A DNA stretch of 64,000 nucleotides from an uncultured Sphingomonadaceae bacterium (lineage in GTDB: Bacteria > Pseudomonadota > Alphaproteobacteria > Sphingomonadales > Sphingomonadaceae): contig CAJXSN010000003.1 in NCBI GenBank assembly GCA_913060895.1, positions 186,001-250,000 of the forward strand. Direction: 5' to 3'. Below, piece after piece: positions 63,506 to 64,000 of this stretch. The notes below the pieces were generated by a model. That model searched no databases. It saw nothing but the letters and a program-made list of their open reading frames with translations, and was not told the origin of the DNA. A program made the translations under genes and the position numbers. Numbering within the stretch: position 1 is the first letter of the stretch; each line of letters starts with the position of its first letter.

Positions 63506-64000
63506 CCTTTACCCAGTGCCGCCTGCGCCGCGGCCAATCTTGCGATGGGTACGCGGTAAGGCGAAGCACTGACATAATCGAGGCCGGTTTGCTCGCAAAA
63601 GGCGATGCTGGCAGGATCGCCGCCATGCTCTCCGCAAATGCCCAGTTTGATGTCTTGGCGCGTTTCACGGCCTCGGTTTGCTGCAAGTTCTACTAGTTTA
63701 CCAACGCCATCAATATCCAGACTGACGAACGGATCGCGAGGAAAGATGCCCTTGTCGACATAAGTAGCCAGAAAGCCACCCGCATCGTCTCTTGAAACAC
63801 CCAGAGTTGTCTGTGTCAAATCATTGGTTCCGAAGGAAAAGAACCGGGCTTCATGCGCGATGTCACCTGCCATCAACGCGGCGCGTGGCAATTCAATCAT
63901 TGTACCGACGAGATACTCGATCCGGCGTCCCGTCGCTTCAAAGACTTCCTCGGCAATCCGCTCCACCAGTTCACGCAGAATAGCCAGTTCGCGCTGGGTG
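63502..64000 (-). CDS. ppdK: Pyruvate phosphate dikinase, C-terminal part (cut by window edge)
   Basis: Final ~165 residues of the enzyme that interconverts pyruvate and [21 protein letters not shown] is the PEP-utilising barrel segment, [22 protein letters not shown] carries substrate contacts, and [18 protein letters not shown] has the catalytic Cys in [32 protein letters not shown] is the usual ending. The N-terminal ATP-grasp and phosphohistidine domains lie beyond base 64000. The stop overlaps the methyltransferase stop region by 4 nt, converging. Confidence 0.93.
   Translation of the reverse strand, partial: TQRELAILRELVERIAEEVFEATGRRIEYLVGTMIELPRAALMAGDIAHEARFFSFGTNDLTQTTLGVSRDDAGGFLATYVDKGIFPRDPFVSLDIDGVGKLVELAANRGRETRQDIKLGICGEHGGDPASIAFCEQTGLDYVSASPYRVPIARLAAAQAALGKG

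Overview
The window is 64 kb of a GC-rich (roughly 58-60%) alphaproteobacterial chromosome, almost certainly Sphingomonadales and most likely Erythrobacteraceae. This rests on the gene set and its order (rph-YcxB-rdgB-hemW-xerC, hrcA-grpE beside dnaKJ, a PhaR repressor, an alpha/beta-hydrolase-OsmC fusion, a 'vgr related' HExxH protein, MoxR plus a CoxE-like VWA protein). It also rests on GTTC-N7-GTTC LexA boxes and an RpoH-type promoter. About 67 protein genes and one tRNA are packed tightly, often with ATGA overlaps. No insertion sequence, prophage, CRISPR array, rRNA or integrated element was seen.

Layout. 1-5290 (minus): a cell-wall and replication operon mltB, rlpA-like, dac, tmk, holB, metG (cut by the window edge). 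5402-5491: tRNA-Ser(UGA). 5522-6746: a DUF819 membrane protein split by a tetranucleotide repeat. 6743-10661 (minus): pyruvate dehydrogenase E2 and E3 genes, with an acyl-carrier-like protein and a hotdog thioesterase between them. 10826-15848: a USP-like protein, a peroxiredoxin, RNase R, an M28 peptidase and a small ORF. 15845-23251 (minus): proS, phaR, alr, an MHS transporter, a NifU-like scaffold, cvpA and radA. 23323-27211: patatin-like lipase, DUF6445 protein and MBL-fold hydrolase. 27283-33649: the heat-shock genes dnaJ, dnaK, grpE and hrcA, with a PCu(A)C lipoprotein, a metallopeptidase-like protein and a small lipoprotein among them. 33777-38070 (plus): rph, a broken YcxB gene, rdgB, hemW, xerC. 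38080-40923 (minus): dedA, gshB, yraN, rsmI. 40963-44594 (plus): PBP activator, parE and a small membrane protein. 44591-52546: OsmC fusion, serine hydrolase, MoxR ATPase, SOS-type Y-family polymerase, VWA protein, NamZ-like muramidase, DOMON-like protein. 52646-58805 (plus): tyrS, PilZ, then MFS exporter, cysK, a YqcI/YcgG heme-oxygenase-family protein, DUF1989 and a TupA-like ATP-grasp protein. 58864-64000: acyl-CoA dehydrogenase, MerR regulator, hisI, a small zinc protein, comF, a methyltransferase and the end of ppdK.

Most notable are four things. (1) The MFS-CysK-YqcI/YcgG-DUF1989-ATP-grasp run at 54376-58805 parallels the logic of D-cycloserine-type biosynthesis and may be an uncharacterised N-hydroxylation/ligation pathway. 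(2) Three otherwise clean reading frames are interrupted: a 4-nt repeat frameshift, an amber and an opal codon. (3) Two consensus alphaproteobacterial SOS boxes lie before radA and before a Y-family polymerase. (4) The pyruvate dehydrogenase operon carries a serine-less ACP-like protein and a thioesterase lacking the usual aspartate. All functional statements are from reading sequence motifs; no database search was possible.
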